Shown one piece after another: positions 6,208 through 9,567 of a stretch of 9,567 bases of DNA. Both the position numbers and the translations under genes were made by a program. This DNA is from Candidatus Shapirobacteria bacterium. Lineage in GTDB: Bacteria; Patescibacteriota; Microgenomatia; UBA12405; JAUWLS01. The notes beneath the pieces are model-generated. The model worked only from the letters and a program-made list of their open reading frames with translations. It made no database searches and was not told where the DNA came from. Where the stretch lies: NCBI GenBank assembly GCA_030667285.1, contig DAOUWE010000013.1, positions 1-9,567 of the forward strand, given 5' to 3'. Within the stretch, counting starts at the first letter, position 1. Every line of letters starts with the position of its first letter.

Positions 6208-6213
6208 TATAAT
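6208..6213 (+). promoter_or_regulatory. -10 box of the Nudix gene (TATAAT, leaderless spacing)
   Basis: Consensus TATAAT ends exactly 7 nt before ATG 6221. A TG pair lies one base off the extended -10 position, and no good -35 is seen. The spacing matches those at 3544 and 4793. Confidence 0.5.
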
Positions 6214-6220
6214 TGTAAAG

Positions 6221-6739
6221 ATGCTGGCTATTAAACCACCCAATTATAAGCATTGCCCTTTTTGTGGCAAGAGACTAAATATTAAAACAGAAGAAGGAGA
6301 AAAGAGGAAGTTTTGTAATAGCTGTAATTGGACTTACTATCCTCATGTGGCGGGAGCGGTAGGGGCAGTAATTGCTAAAAAAGGGAAAGTACTAATGGTA
6401 CAAAGAAAGAGAGAACCTTATAAAGGAACGTGGATGTTTCCAGCAGGATTTATTGACTACGGAGAGCATCCAAAAGAGACTCTTGAAAGAGAGGTGAAAG
6501 AAGAAACCGGACTAAGGTTAGTAAAAGCAGAATTAATTGATGTGTTGCAATCTGAAGATGATTACAGAAGCCTGGGGCATTTTTGTTTTTTCTATAGAGT
6601 AGAGGTGAAAAATGGAGAAATTAAAACCGACGAAGAGGAAAATAGTGATATTAAGTGGTTTGATTTAAAAAAATTACCAAAAATTGGCTGGAAGGGGCAT
6701 CAGGTAATGATGAGAAGATTGCTTGGGGAAAAGAACTGA
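6221..6739 (+). CDS. Nudix hydrolase with N-terminal zinc ribbon
   Basis: This 172-residue cytosolic hydrolase should cleave a nucleoside diphosphate linked to another group, with Mg2+. A zinc ribbon comes first: C12, C15, C32, C35 in HCPFCGKRL and FCNSCNWTYYPH, as in NADH-pyrophosphatase-type Nudix proteins. The Nudix box is intact at 76-98: G76, E82, then REVKEETGL at 90-98, giving GX5EX7REUXEEXGU. The SQPWPFPxS motif that marks NudC NAD(H) pyrophosphatases is absent; LQSEDDYRSLGHF stands downstream of the box instead, so ADP-ribose or another dinucleotide is likelier than NADH. TTG 6203 would add six residues with a poor ribosome-binding site. ATG 6221 is preferred because of the TATAAT-N7 spacing. 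It is the only clear enzyme in a repeat-bounded segment. Confidence 0.92.
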   Translation: MLAIKPPNYKHCPFCGKRLNIKTEEGEKRKFCNSCNWTYYPHVAGAVGAVIAKKGKVLMVQRKREPYKGTWMFPAGFIDYGEHPKETLEREVKEETGLRLVKAELIDVLQSEDDYRSLGHFCFFYRVEVKNGEIKTDEEENSDIKWFDLKKLPKIGWKGHQVMMRRLLGEKN

Positions 6740-6740
6740 T

Positions 6741-6813
6741 TGGAGACGCGGACGAAATGAGCAAGAAGTAATAAATGAGAAATATAACCTGGTTTTGACT
6801 TGTTTTGGGATTG
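6741..6813 (+). repeat. Direct repeat copy R3 (diverged element)
   Basis: TGGAGACGCG at 6741-6750, AAATGAGCAAGAAGTAATA at 6755-6773, AAATATAAC at 6780-6788 and TTTGGGATTGAT at 6803-6814 match R1 in order. R3 has about 11 extra bases before the last block. It starts 1-2 nt after the Nudix stop. Confidence 0.75.
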
Positions 6814-6833
6814 ATAAAAAAATAAAAAGGATT

Positions 6834-6863
6834 GGGGAAAAAGTAATGAAATAAACTTTACTT
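6834..6863 (-). terminator. Weak terminator-like hairpin at the end of the glycosyltransferase gene
   Basis: On the minus strand AAGTAA (6863-6858) and TTACTT (6846-6841) can pair around an 11-nt loop, followed by TTT-CCCC and, further on, T-rich sequence. The stem is short, AT-only apart from two pairs, and overlaps the TAA stop. Confidence 0.3.
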
Positions 6864-7850
6864 CTTACTGTTTGCAAGAAAGTCCTTAAAGCCGATCTTG
6901 CTATTGATAAAGTCCGATTTTAATTTGCTTTCTTTGTCACTCAAGTCATCTCCAGATCCAAAATATACTTTAAAAATAAAATATTTCTTAGTAATATCTT
7001 TGAGAGTAAGTCCCTGACTAAACTTTGATTTAAAGAACGATCTGATGTTTTCACTCCATTTTTCGGCAAAACGGAGGGCATTAGCGTGACTGATAGCATG
7101 ATCTGATTTCTTAAGTTTATTGTTTTTAAAGGAGATGTGAGTAAAATGATGAATATAAAGATTATTAAGATGAACGATTTTGCCAATTTCGGCTAAACGC
7201 CAACTCAAATCAACATCTTCCCAAAAACCAATCTTAAAACGAGTATCAAAAAGACCGCCAACTTGTTTCACTTCTTGAGTACGAACCAAAAAACACCAGC
7301 CACCGGTAAAGTTCGGAGGAGTCTCAAGTATTTGAATACCAGGATTAGATTGAGTAAATTTTTGTGAAAATTGATTCATGTCGCCGTAATATTGCTTAAC
7401 AATATTTGCGGGAGAAACAGATTCTTTAAAACTCTCTTTGATTTCTTTGTCTATGGGTTGTCGAGTATAGGGATTGAGAGCGGCAATGCAGTTAGAGTAG
7501 ACACCGAATTGAGAATATCTTGGATATTTCTTAACATAGGCGACTAATTGACTTAAAAATTTGGGGAAAATTACTGTGTCATTGTTGACCCCTAAAAAAA
7601 GAGGGGTTTTGCTTCTGCTAAATGCCTGATTATTGGCATAACCAAAACCGTAGTTTCTTTTATTAGCTACTAACAATAGATCCTTTTGTTTGGACAGGTA
7701 ATCAATAGTGCTGTCGGTGGAGTGGTTATCAATAACAATAAGCTGGTAAGGAATATCGGCATTAAGTCTTAAGTATTTTAGAAACAGCTTGGTGTAATTG
7801 AGACAATTATAGGTAACAATTCCAATGGTAATTTTTGGAGTAACAGCCAT
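6858..7850 (-). CDS. Family 2 glycosyltransferase
   Basis: This 330-residue protein has a GT-A fold and should transfer a sugar from a nucleotide donor to a cell-surface glycan or lipid-linked acceptor. It opens with the nucleotide-binding strand ITIGIVTYN at 7-15, followed by LIVIDNHSTDSTIDYL at 37-52 typical of GT2. NND at 89-91 is the metal/donor DxD-like motif. TGGWCFLVRTQEVKQVGGLFD at 182-202 and FWEDVDLSWRL at 209-219 match the acceptor/catalytic region of rhamnosyltransferase-like (WbbL-type) GT2 enzymes, with ED at 211-212. No membrane span is evident, so it is probably membrane-peripheral. The C-terminal 80 residues are Lys-rich and unassigned. AGGT lies only 2 nt before the ATG, and TAAAAT ends 5 nt before it. 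The donor and acceptor sugars cannot be told from sequence. Confidence 0.9.
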   Translation of the reverse strand: MAVTPKITIGIVTYNCLNYTKLFLKYLRLNADIPYQLIVIDNHSTDSTIDYLSKQKDLLLVANKRNYGFGYANNQAFSRSKTPLFLGVNNDTVIFPKFLSQLVAYVKKYPRYSQFGVYSNCIAALNPYTRQPIDKEIKESFKESVSPANIVKQYYGDMNQFSQKFTQSNPGIQILETPPNFTGGWCFLVRTQEVKQVGGLFDTRFKIGFWEDVDLSWRLAEIGKIVHLNNLYIHHFTHISFKNNKLKKSDHAISHANALRFAEKWSENIRSFFKSKFSQGLTLKDITKKYFIFKVYFGSGDDLSDKESKLKSDFINSKIGFKDFLANSKK

Positions 7851-7899
7851 TACCTATTTTACAGTAAAAGTGGAATTATCTTTAAAAATCTTTTTCTTG

Positions 7900-7970
7900 A
7901 GACGCGGACGGGAGTTGAACCCGTCTGGATGGTTTTGCAGACCATTGCCTAACCGCTCGGCCACCGCGTC
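7900..7970 (-). tRNA. trnC: tRNA-Cys (anticodon GCA)
   Basis: The 71-nt cloverleaf has acceptor GACGCGG/CCGCGTC, D stem GCC/GGC with GAGCGGTTA loop, anticodon stem ATGGT/ACCAT with loop CTGCAAA (anticodon GCA at 7938-7936), variable CCAG, and T stem ACGGG/CCCGT with loop TTCAACT. The discriminator is U73, as expected for bacterial tRNA-Cys. CCA is not encoded (next bases CAA), so it must be added by nucleotidyltransferase. Confidence 0.97.
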
Positions 7971-7983
7971 AAACAGTGGGTAG

Positions 7984-7992
7984 ATTATACCA
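7984..7992 (-). promoter_or_regulatory. Extended -10 promoter of tRNA-Cys (TGG-TATAAT)
   Basis: On the minus strand TATAAT (7989-7984) is preceded by TGG (7992-7990), a consensus extended -10. It ends 13 nt before the tRNA 5' end, leaving a short processed leader. Confidence 0.6.
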
Positions 7993-8009
7993 AACTAAAG
8001 TTGGTTAGC

Positions 8010-8038
8010 TTGACTTTTGACATTGATTTTGTTATATT
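8010..8038 (+). promoter_or_regulatory. Strong promoter for the M23 peptidase gene
   Basis: TTGACT at 8010-8015 and TATATT at 8033-8038 are 17 nt apart. TGT at 8030-8032 adds an extended -10. Expected start is near 8045, which leaves a 5' leader of about 100 nt before ATG 8145. It is divergent from the tRNA-Cys promoter. Confidence 0.65.
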
Positions 8039-8045
8039 ATGGGCG

Positions 8046-8072
8046 TCCTCCAAACTATGTGGAGGATTTTTT
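8046..8072 (+). terminator. Terminator-like hairpin with U-run in the M23 5' leader
   Basis: TCCTCC (8046-8051) pairs with GGAGGA (8061-8066) around a 9-nt loop, followed at once by six T. No plus-strand gene ends here, and the hairpin starts at the predicted transcription start. It is therefore either an attenuator or a 5' mRNA-stabilising hairpin. Confidence 0.5.
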
Positions 8073-8075
8073 ATT

Positions 8076-8140
8076 CCCTGTTTTGGAAACGTAAAGGTAA
8101 TTTGCCATGCTTTTTACTTTGGTTTTGAGATAAAACAGGG
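8076..8140 (+). promoter_or_regulatory. Long-range 9-bp stem that would cover the M23 ribosome-binding region
   Basis: CCCTGTTTT (8076-8084) is perfectly complementary to AAAACAGGG (8132-8140). AGGG at 8137-8140 is the only Shine-Dalgarno-like sequence before ATG 8145. A competing hairpin, GTTTT (8122-8126) with AAAAC (8132-8136), uses the same strand, so two exclusive folds are possible. Confidence 0.4.
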
Positions 8141-8144
8141 CTAT

Positions 8145-8768
8145 ATGCAAAAACAAATCAAGGGAATTTATTCCCAAATACAAAAAATCCTAGCCGAGGT
8201 TCGGCGCGTCCGAAAAGGAAGCAAGTTCAGCCGTATGGCTAGATTGTTTCTGGATAAAATCGGCGGAGATAAAGCCCGCAAGGTACTGCTTTTGGGTGCC
8301 GGGTTGAGTCTTCTGGGATTGAATTTATTCTCCCCTATCAGTAGTTCTTTGGCCGCTCAGATTGTTGAGGTGGATAATCGTATCGAGGAAGTGGTAGAAA
8401 CCACTAAAAGATATCAATTTCCGGTACGTGATGAGTATCAACTATCTCAACGGTTTCATGTTTTACATTCCGGAGTAGATTTAGCCATGAAAACAGGCAC
8501 TAAACTGTATCCTGTGTCTTCTGGAAAAGTGATTTTGAAAAAAGCTGGCTGGTTCGGGTATGGAAACATGGTCTTGGTAGAACATGATGACGGATCCAAG
8601 GCTCTGTATGCTCATTTGAGTGAGTTTGTAGCTAATGCGGGAGATAGAGTAGAAAAAGATAGCGTGATCGGGTTATCCGGAAATAGCGGATGGTCCACCG
8701 GACCTCATTTGCATTTGCAGATATCAGATACAGAAGGCAGATGGGTCAATCCTTTGTCTGTTCTTTGA
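8145..8768 (+). CDS. M23-family (LytM/lysostaphin-type) zinc metallopeptidase
   Basis: This 207-residue envelope protein should cut peptidoglycan cross-bridges or act as a regulator of cell-wall hydrolysis. A basic cytoplasmic N-terminus of about 40 residues is followed by a hydrophobic segment at about 45-64 (VLLLGAGLSLLGLNLFSPIS) and SSLAAQ, which may be a membrane anchor or a late signal peptide. The M23 domain fills about 90-207: HSGVD at 108-112 gives zinc ligands His108 and Asp112, YAH at 155-157 follows, and HLH at 188-190 supplies the catalytic and third zinc-binding His. All residues needed for activity are present. The open frame runs upstream to TTG 8001, but that would cross the promoter and leader. 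ATG 8145 is therefore the start, with weak AGGG 4 nt upstream. It stands alone on the plus strand. Confidence 0.9.
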   Translation: MQKQIKGIYSQIQKILAEVRRVRKGSKFSRMARLFLDKIGGDKARKVLLLGAGLSLLGLNLFSPISSSLAAQIVEVDNRIEEVVETTKRYQFPVRDEYQLSQRFHVLHSGVDLAMKTGTKLYPVSSGKVILKKAGWFGYGNMVLVEHDDGSKALYAHLSEFVANAGDRVEKDSVIGLSGNSGWSTGPHLHLQISDTEGRWVNPLSVL

Positions 8769-8790
8769 ATTTCGAGTTCAAAGAATTAAG
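8761..8790 (+). terminator. Hairpin over the M23 stop codon, possible terminator
   Basis: TTCTTTGAA (8761-8769) pairs with TTCAAAGAA (8777-8785) around TTTCGAG. The stem includes the TGA stop. The following TTAAGAAGTTTTATGTTT is only moderately T-rich, and the stem is AT-rich. It lies between convergent genes. Confidence 0.4.
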
Positions 8791-8816
8791 AAGTTTTATG
8801 TTTCGCCAGAGCCGAG

Positions 8817-9567
8817 TTACATTCCCATTCCGCCCATGCCTCCCATGCCTCCGGGCATAGCGGGAGCAGGAGTGTCTTTTTTCTCTTCGGGAATATCAGT
8901 GATCAAAACTTCAGTAGTTAAAATCATAATGGCGATTGAAGCTGCATTTTGAAGAGCAGACTTGGTGACCCTGAAAGGATCGAGAACTCCATCTTTGATC
9001 ATGGAACCGAATTTTCCAGTGGCGGCGTTATAGCCGTAGTCGGAATTTTTGGTTTTCCTTAGTTTTTCTTCTACTTTTCGCAGAATATGACCACCGTCTT
9101 GGCCGGAATTTTCGGCAATAAGACGAACCGGTTGTTCGAGAGCGTAGCGAAGAATATCAAGGCCGATTTTTTCTTCCGGAGAGTTGAATTCTACTTTGTC
9201 TAGGACAGTTTTAGCTTTCAAAAGAGCGACTCCTCCACCGGGAAGAATTCCTTCTTCAACAGCGGCTTTAGTGGCCCCAACAGCATCTTTAACTCTTTCG
9301 AGTTTTTCTTTCATTTCTACTTCAGTGGCTCCACCGACTTCGAGAACAACTGCTCCTCCGGCGAGTTTAGAAAGACGTTCTTGAAGTTTTTCTTTATCGT
9401 AATCAGAATCGGTCTTCCCAATTAAGGTTCGTAGTTGGGCAATACGATCTTGGATGTCGGCTTTTTTACCTTTACCTCCCATGATACGACAATTGTCTTT
9501 GTCAGCAACGACGGTTTCAGCTCGACCACAATCTTTGAGAGTAACGGAATCTAGCTTGCGACCGGCA
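8817..9567 (-). CDS. groL: Chaperonin GroEL, C-terminal portion (N-terminus outside window)
   Basis: The last 249 residues are present and the frame is open at the window edge. GroEL folds client proteins in the cytosol with GroES in an ATP-driven double ring. The visible part is the end of the apical domain (GRKLDSVTLKDCGRAETVV), the second intermediate segment (DIQDRIAQLRTLIGKTDSDYDKEKLQERLSKLAGG) and the equatorial domain with VEEGILPGGGVALLKA and LDPFRVTKSALQNAASIA. The C-terminal tail GGMGGMGGMGM is the classic methionine-glycine tail that lines the cavity floor. The apparent internal ATG at 9482 is not a start, because typical GroEL sequence continues upstream of it. Confidence 0.97.
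   Translation of the reverse strand, partial: AGRKLDSVTLKDCGRAETVVADKDNCRIMGGKGKKADIQDRIAQLRTLIGKTDSDYDKEKLQERLSKLAGGAVVLEVGGATEVEMKEKLERVKDAVGATKAAVEEGILPGGGVALLKAKTVLDKVEFNSPEEKIGLDILRYALEQPVRLIAENSGQDGGHILRKVEEKLRKTKNSDYGYNAATGKFGSMIKDGVLDPFRVTKSALQNAASIAIMILTTEVLITDIPEEKKDTPAPAMPGGMGGMGGMGM

Noticed and set aside
6221..6739. NudC NADH pyrophosphatase / decapping enzyme
   Set aside because: The zinc ribbon and Nudix box fit, but the SQPWPFPxS motif is missing.
8001..8144. 48-residue N-terminal extension of the M23 protein from TTG 8001
   Set aside because: It would cross the -35/-10 promoter and the leader hairpins, has no ribosome-binding site, and precedes a good ATG.
8041..8144. c-di-AMP (ydaO) riboswitch before the peptidase
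   Set aside because: The leader is too short and lacks the conserved ydaO sequence blocks that I would expect.
9184..9384. Plus-strand ORF of 66 codons
   Set aside because: Antisense shadow of GroEL.
1..9567. UGA recoded as glycine (code 25)
   Set aside because: Several genes end sensibly at TGA in overlaps such as ATGA, and full-length family proteins read through in the standard code.

Overview
The window is about 9.6 kb of AT-leaning bacterial DNA read with the standard code. Short proteins, ATGA-type overlaps, a transketolase split into two genes, low-complexity Pro/Thr-rich sequence, a tRNA without encoded CCA, and several genes with no Shine-Dalgarno sequence suggest a small-genome Patescibacteria/CPR bacterium, possibly Microgenomates-like. 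That placement is inferred from style and gene content. No 16S or ribosomal protein gene is present to confirm it.

Region 1 (1-3536, minus strand) is a tight sugar-phosphate operon. In transcription order it holds transketolase N-terminal subunit, transketolase C-terminal subunit, a class II ketose-bisphosphate aldolase and a PfkB-family sugar kinase whose last few codons lie outside the window. The first three genes overlap by 4 nt and the kinase follows after 3 nt. Together they can move C2 units between sugar phosphates, split or join ketose bisphosphates, and phosphorylate a sugar or sugar phosphate.

Region 2 (3595-5828, plus strand), divergent from the operon, starts with an ECF-like sigma factor. 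It overlaps a two-helix membrane protein, which overlaps a small four-cysteine zinc-ribbon protein. A DUF1189-like membrane protein with a Pro-rich tail follows from its own apparent promoter. The layout resembles a sigma factor with membrane-bound partners, but no known anti-sigma domain is visible.

Region 3 (about 5800-6860) looks patchy. A diverged direct repeat occurs at both ends and in part in the middle. Between the copies lie a minus-strand Pro/Thr-rich ORF made of 27-nt repeats and a plus-strand zinc-ribbon Nudix hydrolase.

Region 4 (6858-9567) holds a GT2 glycosyltransferase (minus), tRNA-Cys(GCA) (minus), an M23 peptidase (plus) behind a strong promoter and a structured 5' leader, and the C-terminal part of GroEL (minus, start outside the window).

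The clearest cross-cutting signal is promoter placement. Three genes (transketolase N, the DUF1189-like protein, Nudix) have a TATAAT/TATAAA box ending exactly 7 nt before the ATG, which predicts leaderless mRNAs. The sigma factor and M23 genes have leaders instead.
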